A stretch of DNA of 64,000 nucleotides, from contig CM046882.1 of the NCBI GenBank assembly GCA_025667525.1, forward strand, positions 544,558,630-544,622,629, written 5' to 3'. The stretch comes from Glebionis coronaria (Eukaryota; Streptophyta; Magnoliopsida; Asterales; Asteraceae). Every line of letters starts with the position of its first letter. Position 1 is the stretch's first letter. The notes beneath the pieces are model-generated. The model had not been told where the DNA came from. It saw only the letters and a program-made list of their open reading frames with translations, and did not search any database. Below are positions 47,868-59,154 of this stretch, one piece after another. The position numbers and the translations under genes are program-made.

Positions 47868-50156
47868 CTTCTCCATGGAAAAGTACCAGATTTATCATAT
47901 CTTCATGTATTTGGTTCTCTTTGCTATCCAAATAATGATGGTGACAATTTGGGAAAACTTCAACCAAAGGATGATATTGGTATTTTCATTGGTTACGCAC
48001 CCGCAAAGAAGGCATACCGAATCTACAACCGTAACTCTCGCAAGATCCTCAAAACTATGAATGTTGATTTTGATGAGCTGACAGCAATGGCTTCTGAGCA
48101 AAGCAGCTCTGAACCCACACTTCATGAAATGGGACCCAGTAACATTAGTTCTGGTCTTGTCCCAAACAACCCTACTTCATCATCATTTACACCACCTACT
48201 AGGAATGAATGGGATACGTTGTTTCAACCGTTCTTTGATGAATTATTTACTCCTCCAAGTATTGTTGCTCCAGAACCTGAGGTAATAGCTCCGGTAACCG
48301 AAGTTGTCTTTCCAGAGACCGAAGCACAATCAGATGCGTCTGCACCTACAATTGGTCAAGATATACCTTCAACGAGTAATTCTCAACCAACTACCGAATC
48401 AACTACTCATGTCATGCATGTTGATGATGAATAGGATGATGATGATGATCACGATTTGGAATTCGCTCAAATGCGTGAACTTCCATTCTTTGGTGTACCA
48501 ATTGGTGACCCTAATCGTCCGGTATCCACACGAAGTCAGTTACAAGAAAATGCAATGTTTTGTCATTTTGATGCTTTTCTCACTAAAGTTGAACCTAAGA
48601 CATGGCAAGAAGCTTTTACTCAATCCTGTTGGATAGAAGCTATGCAAGAAGAACTTAATGAATTTATACGTCTTGAAGTATGGGAACTTGTCCCATGTCC
48701 GGATCAAGTGCAATTACTCACTTTGAAATGGGTTTACACGGTGAAACTCGACGAGTTAGGCGGAATATTGAAGAACATAGCTCGACTTGTAGCTCGTGGA
48801 TACAAGCAATTATTGGGCATCGACTTTTTGGAATCCTTTGCACCTGTTGCCCGTTTGGAAGCTATTAGACTATTCCTAGCTTATGCAGCCCACATGAATA
48901 TGATCGTCTATCAGATGGATGTGAAGACGACATTTATCAATGGTGAAATCAAGGAAGAGGTCTATGTTCAACAGCCGGATGCTTTTGTGAATCCTAAATT
49001 TCCTAATCATGTGTACAAGCTTAAGAAGGCTCTCTATGGGTTGAAGCAAGCTCCTCGCACATGGTATGATCTATTGTCACAATTTCTTATTACGCAAGGC
49101 TTCGCTAAAGGCAAGGTGGATCCCACGCTGTTCATTCAGAAACGAGGTAAAGATATGATTATGGTACAAATATATGTTGATGATATTATATTTGCAGCCT
49201 CGACCCAAACCTTATCCGATGAGTTTGGGACACTCATGTATTCTAAGTTTAAGATGTCAATGATGGGCAAGGTATCATTCTTCTTAGGTCTTCATATATC
49301 TCAAAGTCCCAGAGGCATCTTTATCAATCAATCCAAGTATGCCCTTGAATCGCTAAAGAAGTATAAGATGGAATCTTGCGACCCCGTGGATACTCAAATG
49401 GTGGAACGAACTAAACTTAATGCAGATCCACATGGAGTTGTCGTTGATCCGACACTTTATCGTAGAATGATCGGTACCCTTCTGTATATCACAGCTAGTC
49501 GACCTGATCTTCAGTTTGCTATATGTATGTGTGCTCGGTATCAAACTCGACCTACTGAGTTACACTTAGCTACTGTTAAACGGATCTTTAGGTATCTTAA
49601 AGGAACCATTAATCGGGGACTTTGGTATTCGAAGGAATATTCGATTGCACTTATGGCATATGCAGATGCGGATCACGCGGGTTGTCAAGATACAAGGCGT
49701 AGCACGAGTGGAACATTGCAACTACTAGGAGATCGTTTAATCAGTTGGGCATCGAAAAGGCAGAAAAGCGCTGCAATTTCAAGTACGGAAGCATAATACA
49801 TAGCTATGTCCGGTTGCTGTGCTCAAATTCTTTGGATGAGATCGCAATTAACCGACTATGGTCTAGGTTTCAACAAAATTCCGATGTACTGCGACAACAA
49901 AAGTGCAATTGCCTTATGCTGCAACAATGTTCAATTCTCCCGGTCGAAGCATATTGACATTCGCTATCATTTCATCAAGGAGCAAGTGGAAAATGGAGTG
50001 ATCGAGCTTTACTTTGTCCGATCTGAGTATCAATTGGCGGATATTTTCACGAAGGCTTTAGATCGCGCTCGAATGGAATTTTTGGCCGACAAGCTAGGAA
50101 TGAGAAATTTCTCGCCTGAGACTCTAAAGGAACTGGCAGGTGAAGCGAAAGAATAG
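47868..50156 (+). pseudogene. Copia IV pol, integrase C-part, RT and RNase H
   Basis: It continues the integrase frame from the CTTCT duplication: LSYLHVFGSLCYPN, then GKLQPKDDIGIFIGY and a Pro/Thr-rich connector. The RT has [19 protein letters not shown] (first catalytic Asp), [16 protein letters not shown] and YVDDIIF (49174-49194). The RNase H has [26 protein letters not shown] and [12 protein letters not shown], ending at 50156. The frame is single but has TAG at 48432 and TAA at 49794. The second falls right after SSTEA, where relatives have a coding triplet; both fit single-base changes. The RT core itself is open (48456-49793), so RT residues are intact while the full polyprotein cannot be made. 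Confidence 0.92.
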
Positions 50157-53013
50157 TGGTGGTAAACTATTCTCCGTATCCTTGGTGATCATTTGTATAT
50201 ATTGTTTATATTTTTATCCACAAAAGCAAAATACAAAAATATAAAACCATATAAAAACCATAAAAATTGAAAAATTCAGAAAAATCCAAAAATATTTTTA
50301 CTTTATTTTACAAAGGCATGTCTTTTGGTATGATAATATTTACGACCTTAGAAATGTCGATTAATATTTACACGGCGCCATAAATAGAGTTCGTACAAAA
50401 GTTGTAGATATTTCATAAAACATGCCTATATGGCTTGTAGTTATTTCTGACTGCAACCCGGTTTTCATATTAAAGTCAAGTATTTCTTATGAAATCTTTG
50501 GCTCATCAACGGGAATTAATTTTCTCGGGCATGGTTTAGTTTATAACCATGTAAGGGATTGTGTTTACGTTATAACACAATCTAACACGAATATATGTAC
50601 GATTCAGTGCATTTATTTATTAAAACAAGAGAAGTCTTGTTTTTATGAAGCTATCATCTCTACAACCATAGCAATCTACAATTGGTATCTACATACTCGA
50701 CGATGCGACTACTCAAACGACGACTACAACTCTTTCAATGGAACACGGGTCAACAATTGAGGGGGAGAAATTGTCAAGCATTCAGAATCTTCGATGCCGA
50801 AAGTGCCAAGCTCAATAATTGGTGTCAAGACAATAATACCAATCATACATGTGGTGTCAAGAGATGACTTCAGAAGTGACGAGGCGACCAACATATGCTG
50901 ACAAGAATCATTTGATCTTATCATATGATGTTCTCATCAATCAGGTCCAACCTTATCCATTTTTTTCTAATATGGTGAATATGTGATCATGTTACAAATC
51001 GGTATCATATCTCATACATTTGGTATCATGAAGATAAAACGGACTTGCATTTTTTTTCCCAAAACCTTTGTTAAAACTTCATTAAATCAATTGACATTAA
51101 AAACATCGATTGGGTTAATATTTTTAATATGGGGGAGAAAATGTGATTTAATATGGGAAATTATCACAAATGGTTTGACTTAATGTGCTGGCTCATCCTG
51201 ACATATGCGAAATGTTTTCGAATATCGTGGCATATGTTAAGGGGGATCAAAACAGATTTGCATATCAAAATGGATTTTCATGGTGATATATACTTACCCA
51301 AAACCCATTTATTTCACGACGATGAAGATTGTGGTGACATAAGGATGGTAGGATAGGTTAAGTCCAATGATTCTTCTTAAACCGGAGGAATCTTCCCAAG
51401 GACATTCCATAGCTAGAAATAGTAGTCCTTAGGAAAGATGGAGAAAGATTGTGAATGTAGCTGAATGCCGACCAAGTACTTAAGTTAGCACTGGAACAAT
51501 CACAACAAGGTGATAGTTATGACGTATTGGTAAGCATTGAAGGGGTTGAAGAATGAAAAAGAACTGTAAAGTTAAAGGGTGTAAAGAAAGAAGCCCTCCT
51601 TACAACCTTAGGCAGAAACTGGGTCAACACATATGCTATTGAGATCATTTTAATGATGCTCGATATTGAAGATAGACATCATGGAACCAGTGATGCAATG
51701 CACAACCCATCCCAGCTAACTCAGATATCTCTCAAAAGGTATTTGTTTTAATTACACGGAGACAACACATTATCTATTGATTTATTCACTCCGAATAAAT
51801 TGGTATTGAAAAGGTGGCACTCCTCTCCAGCCTCCGATCACTAAAATCCAAAGTGCACGATCGAGTCTAGATCCATTTGAGATCATCAAATATCTCATTA
51901 GGACACATTTCCATATTTCCTTGCTTCTTCACACATTGTGAAAAGTAAGAAAGATATTAAGAGTTCTACGTAAAATCTTCATGATCTTGCCTGAACATCC
52001 GAGTAATACGAAAGTATTTACAATGAAGATGGAAATCCTTCTTGAGAGAATATCAAAAAGCTCATGGTAGGTGACTTGTGCGATTCTTTATGAATCAAAC
52101 TTGTGATAACTGGAAAGCAACAGTGGTTTAATTCTTAACTGAATTTAAACACGTTCCAGGCCTCTACGCAGTATCTTAGTGATCTTGCCAGAACACTCAG
52201 AGTGATACCTTAGTGTTCACAGTGATTAGTGGAAATCCTTCTAGTGTTAACCTTAAACAGCACTTGGTAGGTAACTTGCTAGATTCAATATGAATCAAGC
52301 TCGTGACAACTGGAAAGCAACGATGGTGCGATTCTTTAATGAATCAATCTTGTTCCAGGAATCAGAATTGACGGCTTCAATCATGCGGATAATTTTATCC
52401 AAATGATTCACTCTTTACGTTCACAGTCAGCTTTGGACGGTCGAGTAAAGAGAACGGGTTTACCCGCGAAATCTTGTCAAGGAGATTTTTAATTAAATCT
52501 ACCTGCCACAAGTACGATATTTAATATCGTCCAACGGTCTTCACCGACCGGAGGTAAAATGCTACCGAATTAGAATAAAATGTTCAAAGCCATTTTGTTC
52601 GTGTCTACTTATGTTGCGGCATTTGAAGACGGTGGCGTTGCGGAATCCAAGAAGAAGTCATACCCGCATGCTTATACTTTATGCACTTAATACCTCCTCT
52701 AATTCAAGAAAGCCTAAAAGTTAAGTCTTCCGATGTATCGAACTCTGAAGCTTTCAAGAATTACGAAGGTATAAGTATGTGGAACATGGTGTCACGAAGA
52801 GGCGAAGATCACAAGTGAAGGATGCACATGATCAAGGCGAGAGATTAATGCTCAAGATTGATATCAAAGATCACATCAACATGTTCACCAGAAAAGAAAA
52901 AGAAAAGAAAGACGAAGACTACGAGCTCAAGACAAGCATAGTATGCTAGGTTTATTTTATTATTGTAACTTGGGTAACGCCCTTGTTTGGAGTGACCTCC
53001 CTTAGGGGGAGAT
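50157..53013 (+). other. Copia IV 3' non-coding region
   Basis: 50157-50315 is A-rich and unique. From 50316 it aligns with Copia II 18638-21376 and Copia I: the same stem-loops (CATGGTT/AACCATG at 50529, GATTGTGTT/AACACAATC at 50556), the same GGGGGAG tracts (50761, 51132, 51240), and the dyad block (52370-52565). It lacks the 150-bp hairpin-unit array and most of the A block. It ends in CCTCCCTTAGGGGGAGAT, the polypurine tract. Confidence 0.75.
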
Positions 53014-53333
53014 TGTTGGAAATACGTTTTTACGAATTTAGGAAGATTCGGTCACTCCAACAATAAATTAAGTAGTAGCTCGTAGTTGTTGTTATTAAAT
53101 TAAACAAAGTTGGCAAAGCCTAGTCCACAAAGACTAAGGCCACGGCCCAATGTTAGCCCAAGCCCATCTCATGGGCTTGGGTATATAAACCCTCTCCTTT
53201 GATGGAGAGGGTGGTGGTTTCATTTTCATTTTACGCATAGTTAATCACTTTCTCTCTCTAAAGTGTGTGTGAAATCATCTATCTTTCTATCTCTTTCTCT
53301 CTCTAAAACATAAGCAAGATTTATAATATCTTA
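53014..53333 (+). repeat. Copia IV 3' LTR
   Basis: It starts TGTTGGAAATACG. An 11-bp dyad CCCAAGCCCAT-CTC-ATGGGCTTGGG (53157-53181) abuts TATATAAA (53183), followed by a 9-bp stem ACCCTCTCC/GGAGAGGGT (53189-53212). CT-rich tail. The right end is uncertain: an ACA at 53310 or TTA near 53333 are both possible. Confidence 0.75.
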
Positions 53334-53466
53334 TAGTGCCCCTTATTATCCGATTTAATTATTTTTCTCCCTTTTTTTTCTTTAAAATCCCCATTTTACT
53401 TTTATTATTTTTCACATCTTCTTCCTCAAACACATAAAAATCATATTCTTTCATCACATACCAACA

Positions 53467-54874
53467 ATGTCCGTCCACCAAACCCCACAATCCAGCAGAT
53501 TCCGGCAATGAAGAACTACCACCGCCTCTCCACCGACACCTACCAAAACCTTTGATCTTTACAACCCGTCACCAAATCAACCATATCGATAACCCAACCC
53601 ATATCATAACCAACCATATCCAAACCAACTGCACCGCAACTCGATGTCGGTACACCGATGCGAGCACCGATGTCGGACTCATACCCGAACCACCCTTATC
53701 CAAACCCTTATAATTTTACCCAATACTCTCAAACACCCGACTTTCAATACTTTTGTTCACAAACCCATACCCTTTTAATAACTATGTTGGTGGTTCATTA
53801 TCACAACACCATATCGACTTACCCACCTCTCCCATACCCTCCTTCCCAACGGAAGATTTTTACATATCATCTTTTCAGGGTCATTTCAGGGGAGTCAATA
53901 TGAGAAGAAACACACAGTTTAAGTTTCAGCCCCAATCCCACCAAATTTGAGGTCATGTAGAGGACGAAAAGCTCCACCGGATCCAGACCAAAGTCGTCAG
54001 AATTCACGAACACACTTCGAAGAAGTTGAGTTATGTAAAGGATGGGTATCCGTTTCTGAAAATAGCGTGAAGGGTAACGATAGGAATGCCCAAGGTTTTT
54101 GGACCGAAGTTTTGTAGTACTTGGAGGGAAAAGCAGGGGAGGTCGGTAAAAGAACGTATGATAGCGTAAACGAGAAATGGAAGGTGCTACGCCCTCAAGT
54201 GTGTAAGTTTGTTGGAGTCTACAACAACTGATGCGAATGGGAGTGGTGAGTGGAGCTGACAATGAGACGTACATTAACAGAGCATGTGATGACTATCAAG
54301 TTGAGTATAGGACGAAGTTGAGGCATCATCATTGTTTGGAAGTTTTAAAAAATAGTCATAAATTTATGGGGGTGAGATGAACAAGTGGAAAGCAAACGAT
54401 GAAGAAGAAAGCCTAGATATCAATAGGTTTAAGACATCGGAGTCTGGGGATGCTAGTTCTTTTCAAAGTGTTGACGAAATCCAAAGCAATATTTTTCAAC
54501 GACCAATGGGCTGGGATAAAGCCAAAGCTGCTGCTGCAAGGAAGAAAAAGGGCCAGTCGTCGCGTTCGTCCATTGCGTCACAAGAAAACGAGTTTGCTAG
54601 GTTGATGGTGACCAAGATGGTCAATGCAGGCAAATACAAACACATCAGGTTTTTGGCATTGAAGGGTAAAGAGTTGGAGCGTCGTCGTCTCAAGTTGGCA
54701 AATGAAGCCAAACATTAACTTGACGCCGAGCATCAAAGAATGAAAAAACTCCGAGCAAAACGTGAAGAAATGACATTCTATATGGCTCCCTATGATCACT
54801 TGGAAGAGGGAGCACGAGCATACCATAAGTCACTTAGGGTCGAAATCAGGAAGCGTTATAATTTGGATTTTTAG
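53467..54874 (+). pseudogene. SANT/Myb-like and NAM-C-type protein, decayed
   Basis: An ATG at 53467 opens a Pro/Asn/Tyr-rich N-terminus with stops and frame changes (TPDFQYF at about 53730). Then come a trihelix/SANT-like part (EVELCKGWVSVSEN, RNAQGFWTEVL, KRTYDSVNEKWKVL; about 54015-54170), a part in another frame (ADNETYINRACDDYQVEY, about 54257), and a C-terminus at 54377-54874 in one frame with a TAA at 54716 (RPMGWDKAKAAA, basic and helical, ending EIRKRYNLDF). This matches the plant family often annotated as 'No apical meristem-associated C-terminal domain', much of which comes from PIF/Harbinger-like transposons (established pattern, from memory). At least four lesions make it a pseudogene. 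It may be a transposon ORF1 remnant or a decayed host gene. Confidence 0.7.
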
Positions 54875-55034
54875 TTTTTTTTTTTATTTTTGGTGTTCGT
54901 TTTTAATTTCGTCGGTTTAAGTTTTTATTTACTAGTGTATCGTATTTTATTTTATAAAATAAAAGTTTTATTTTATGAATAAGTTAAATAAAGTGATAAT
55001 GAAAATGTAAGGTGGAGGTGAGTTTTTTTTTTCA

Positions 55035-55217
55035 AGAAATGCTACATCCACAAATAATCTACAAAACTATGTCCACATAATGACATAGCAAAAAAACTTG
55101 ACCAATCATGATATATAATGTTTTCTCTTTCATATGATTAATTCACCATACTCACATCACATGACATATATGTTTGTGGAATTTGAGTTGTAAACATTTT
55201 GTAGATCTAGCATTTCT
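55035..55217. mobile_element. MITE-like element, 183 bp
   Basis: Terminal inverted repeats AGAAATGCTACATCCACAAA at the left and, read on the minus strand, AGAAATGCTAGATCTACAAA at the right (two mismatches in 20). Flanked by poly-T on both sides, so the target duplication cannot be read. No coding capacity. Confidence 0.7.
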
Positions 55218-55639
55218 CTTTTTTTTTCTTAGTACAGTAAGAAGTGAGAGAAAACTGATGTGACGCTGATGTGGCGGTTAGTTTTTTTTGCCACTCCCAC
55301 CAGCCTTATACCACTCCCGACTCCTTTTGTTTTTCGACGAAGGTACTAGTTTTTATTTACTTATACGTTTACTAAAACCCACTCACCTTGTCACCCTTCA
55401 AATTTATCATCACCATACTATCTTCATCATATAAAACCACTCACAACACAAAAAATTTGATGACCCCTGTTCGTATGATGCTCTAGGCCGTTACCCACTC
55501 CGCCCACCCTAGGGTCGACCCTGAATTTAATAATCCCTCTTTATTAGGAGACGAGCCCAAATTTTAAAACCCATGTACACCTACTAAACGTGGCATTATG
55601 ACTCACACATAATTTTTAAAGTGGAACACCCCAACCAAA
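55218..55639. other. Intergenic stretch
   Basis: GGCTGGTGGGAGTGGC-like sequence on the minus strand near 55300-55325 resembles ends of PIF/Harbinger-type elements and may close the element holding the SANT/NAM pseudogene. I could not find a matching left end. The rest is unremarkable. Confidence 0.3.
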
Positions 55640-55745
55640 CGGGCCCATAATCGATGTCAAATGATAAAGCAGGCCAACGTTTTCTGCCAAGCCCATTATG
55701 GTTATCTTAAGTCCAAATGTAACCCTAAATGAACCCTCTATAAAG
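55640..55745 (+). promoter_or_regulatory. Promoter-like block: site II, telobox, TATA
   Basis: GGGCCCAT at 55641, AAGCCCAT at 55690, AACCCTAA at 55721 and TATAAAG at 55739, in the order and spacing seen in plant ribosomal-protein and snoRNA gene promoters. Downstream (55770-56200) I find no ORF beyond a few codons and no snoRNA C/D boxes in proper spacing. Confidence 0.4.
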
Positions 55746-56675
55746 CACAGCATATACCACACCAAATTAGGGTAAAGTATGCACTCTGCCGTCATATAGA
55801 GTATAGCTTGAGATTTCTTTTTTCTATCACATATTCTGCTTCTCTGATATTAAAGGATAGCTGATTCGTTTTGTGTTTGGGTTCAAGTTGTTGTTTTCGT
55901 TGGATCTGTACGATGGAATCCAACATATTGTTCCATTGATTCGGTTACACCCTGATTCCTCTGTTTAAAGTTACTCGTGTTGGGTTGTTTATAGTATGAC
56001 CTAATCACATATGATAAACATCTCTGTCATCAAAGTCTGATAGAAGCGATGTATCAAGGGTTGATTGCACGAAGTCGCGGAAGAACTTAATCGAGCAAGC
56101 GTGCCCAAGATTGTCTAAAAAAGACATAAATTTGTTGTTGTCAAAATCATATTTGTTTATCATGTATTAATTTACTTGCAATGAAATCTATTTGTATTCT
56201 ATTAAGTGTTTTATTTTTAGTATACTGTTTTTAGGTAGCATAAATGTACATTTTGATAAGCGAATTCACCAAATTAAGAATATTTAACAAAAATAAATGT
56301 TATGGGTGGTGTTGTGACAGCAAAACAGTTTACGAAAGTATCCAAATGGGTGTGTTCATTTTGAAGGTTATTGCATTCAGCAATTGTAACAAAATATATA
56401 CATTTGTCATTTTAAAAGTGTTTTGGTAGGTGAGGTGATGCTCGACATTTGGTTAGTTGAGGTCAGTCAGACATGTTGATTCGGCCCATTTCTAAAGACG
56501 TATCGTTACTGAAGAATGCATTTGTATAGACATATATCTCCTGTTTGTTAGGCACGTTTCACAGTTTTTGCTATAACACATGTCTCGGCGTTCAAAGCCA
56601 CGACTTAGGTAACGTCCATTGCATTTGGTAGTGAATTTCTTTCTTCAAATCCAAATGAGCGTCACACTCTTATGA
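55746..56675. other. Stretch downstream of the promoter-like block
   Basis: AT-rich with no recognised gene. On the minus strand near 56095-56010 about 28 codons read FFRDFVQSTLDTSLLSDF-like, protein-like in composition but unassigned and without splice context I trust. Could be a non-coding transcript or a gene remnant. Confidence 0.25.
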
Positions 56676-56705
56676 CTAGCTAATAACCCGTGTTTAACAC
56701 GGGCA
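56676..56705 (-). mobile_element. Helitron 3' terminus
   Basis: Minus-strand reading: CCCGTGTTAAACACGGG hairpin, then TTATTAG and CTAG, followed by host T. This is the plant Helitron 3' end: hairpin, short spacer, CTRR, insertion before T. The body extends to higher coordinates; I could not place its TC 5' end, perhaps because the AT-rich element at 57366 is inserted in it. Confidence 0.6.
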
Positions 56706-57365
56706 ACACAAATATATTGTTTTATTAAATAATTACTGTAAAACGAAAAGCATGTATTTAGAACGCATTTTGCTGATTTTATGATAAAGTGGAGTATGGA
56801 GCAATATGTACATTTACTTGGTAAAAATGAATTATAGAAAACAAAAAGAACAAGTCCGTTGAATTACCTTAGAATTTCGAAGATGTCGCAAAAGAAACAA
56901 CTTAAGATGAATACAAAGTTGTATAAGGGAATTTTCACTTTATTCAAACATTTAGACAAATGAAACCATATGTATAACCTTCAATGGTCTGTTATTACAT
57001 ATGTTCCAACCCATGGACATTTACCAAATTTTCTATGTTGTGTTTATTGTCAATAAGCCTCAAAACTATTTTTTACCAGATAAAAAAAGAGCACTTCGTA
57101 TTCTTTTTTATTACATAAATAAAGACTTTGAAATAACGCTAAATGTTTAATAGAATAAGTTAAAGAAAGAAAAATCACAGATGTACATATAACACATCTA
57201 TAAACCGAGTACTCACACTTAAATGCATGAAATAGTTTCATATCAAATGCAATATATAGTTTATCAATTGTAAGCTAAAGCTAATTAAGCATTTCATGAA
57301 ACATATTTTATGCATGCCAAAAATCAAACCAATAAATTTAAAGGTTGCTAAATTACTATGCATAT
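56706..57365. other. Probable Helitron body
   Basis: AT-rich, no credible ORF, no helicase or Rep motifs. Presumed part of a non-autonomous Helitron. Confidence 0.3.
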
Positions 57366-58423
57366 GCTGTTTGGTTCAATATATTAAAATTTTAGAATTC
57401 TAAATTCTAATATATTAAAAATTCTCAGAATTTAAAATTTTAGAATTTAAAATTATTACGCCTGTTTGTTTGGAAGAGATTTATAATTTTTTGAAATCTT
57501 TACTTTGGGTTGAACCAATTAACGAATAAATATTTTTTTATATATATTATCTATTTAAAAGAGTAAAAATCGAATTTTCACATTTTATATAAATTTTATA
57601 AAAAAATATATAAATTTTATAAAAAATTTATTTAAATTTTATAAAAATGTTTAAAATTTTTATTTAAATTTTATAAAAAATATATAAATATTATAAAAAT
57701 TTATATTAATTTTATAAAAGCATTCTATAAATTTTATAAATTCTTATAAAAAATTTATATAAACTTTATAAAAAGTTTATATTAATTTTATAAAAATATT
57801 TATATAAACCTTATAAAAAGTTTATATATTATAAAAAGTCAAATTTTATAAAAAATTTATATAAATATTATAAAAAAATTAATTAAATTTTATAAAAATT
57901 TATATAAAATTTATTAAAATATTTTAAAAAATCTTTTAAAAAATTATATAAATTTTATATAAGTTTTATAAACATATCATTAAAATTTTATAAAAAAATC
58001 ATTAAATTTTATAAAAAATGTATGTAAACTTTAAAAAAAATTCATTATATTTTATAAAAAAATTATTTAAATTTTATAAGAAATTTCAATGATTTTCATA
58101 ATAATTATATATATATTTTATAAAAAATTCTATATAAATATTTATTTAAATTTATATAATTTAAAATACTTTTATATAAATTATTTAAATTTTTATAATT
58201 TTTTATATAAACATAAAAACCCAAATAATAACGCCAAGAAAAAAAGTTTATGAAAAATAATTTTCAAGTAAATTAAAATTCCATACTTTTTAGAGGAATT
58301 CTTTGGGAATTCGAGAACTTTTAAATTCCTTCGTTAGTTATACCAAACAAAATATTTGGGAATATTAAAATGTAAATATTTTGAATTTCCCCAATATCCT
58401 CGAATATCCCCAAACCAAACGGC
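57366..58423. mobile_element. AT-rich putative non-autonomous element
   Basis: Ends are GCTGTTTGGTT (57366-57376) and AACCAAACGGC (58413-58423), an 11-bp inverted repeat with one mismatch. No target duplication visible. The inside is about 85% AT with no ORF. The GTTTGG-type ends suit several MITE groups, so class is open. Confidence 0.4.
57540..58240. repeat. AT-rich degenerate minisatellite
   Basis: Some 25-30 imperfect copies of an AAATTTTATAAAAA-like unit spaced 18-28 bp apart. Much of it is self-complementary, since TTTATAAA is a palindrome. Confidence 0.75.
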
Positions 58424-58746
58424 ACGCGTAACACTTTGTGTTGGATATTCTCAACGAATAAATCAACATCAAAAAAGACGGTTTATAAAAAATCCTTTGT
58501 TCCTTTAGCAAGTGAAGAAACATAAGCAAGAGGATAACTTTTTTGAATTTAAAACTGAAAACATGTATGCATCTATAGGGTATAGCATCTCACATTTTTC
58601 TAAGTAAATTCAAATTGAAAATCAGACCAAGCCTTGAAACTCAAAAACAAAAAAAGAAGGAATACACGGATAGGACAACAATTCAAAATACAAATTACTT
58701 TAAACACAAAAAGTAAAGACTAAGCTTTCACACAACAAACCAGTAT

Positions 58747-59154
58747 CTACTTTGCCATCTCAACGATCCTGATCTTCTCCATGTAATATACTTTGCCATC
58801 AAACACCTGTAATCAATAACATAATGACTAAAATTAAGCATCCATTACGTGAACTACTGAAAATAAAACTTTTAATGTTATTTCAAACAAAACATTAAAA
58901 CATTGGAAAACTTGATCTCAGAAACATCAAGCAAAGAAATAAGAAAGAAAAAATGGATCAGGTATATGCAAAATACAAATAAAAAGTGTAACATTTATAA
59001 ATCGTGAAATTTTGAGTCGTGAAGATTCGTGAAACACCTCGGATAAGCATCACCTACCAAACCCAAAGATACGGTTGCATTTAGAATGTCAAAAGGCAAA
59101 AGCCATAATACCTTGCTATCATTTTTTTTCAAAGCTTCAATTGGTGTCAATTGT
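58747..59154 (-). CDS. Last two exons of an unidentified gene
   Basis: Exon 59112-59154 (acceptor TTGCAG, donor GTATTA) codes QLTPIEALKKNDSK. Exon 58747-58806 (acceptor TTACAG) codes VFDGKVYYMEKIRIVEMAK and ends in TAG at 58747-58749. The intron between (58807-59111) is canonical GT-AG and the phases agree. I do not recognise the family. The residues read as a small basic soluble C-terminus. Upstream, 59155-60300 gives no further convincing exon. A 67-codon minus-strand frame at 60312-60515, starting MAALRSSLPLSTCRNQS and resembling an organelle transit peptide, might be its first exon, but the middle would be missing. So this may be a gene with undetected exons or a truncated gene. Confidence 0.5.

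Larger units (their letters stand above)
31417..53333 (+). mobile_element. Copia IV: pol-bearing Ty1/Copia element, outermost of the nest
   Basis: Gag C-terminal half (31417-34040), protease and integrase N-part (34018-35078), then, after Gypsy II, the rest of integrase, RT and RNase H (47868-50156), a structured 3' region (50157-53013) and a 3' LTR from 53014. The gag N-terminus, leader and 5' LTR are absent and expected left of the window, beyond Gypsy I. Domain order PR-INT-RT-RH is that of Ty1/Copia; the long coiled-coil gag recalls SIRE/Maximus-type elements (inference). Many stops and frameshifts show an old copy. The LTR right end (about 53310-53333) is not sharply defined. Confidence 0.8.

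Noticed and set aside
47895..48125. Minus-strand frame over the Copia IV integrase
   Set aside because: Antisense shadow of the pol frame.
55980..56110. Possible box C/D or H/ACA snoRNA
   Set aside because: No RUGAUGA and CUGA pair at proper spacing and no convincing H/ACA fold by eye.
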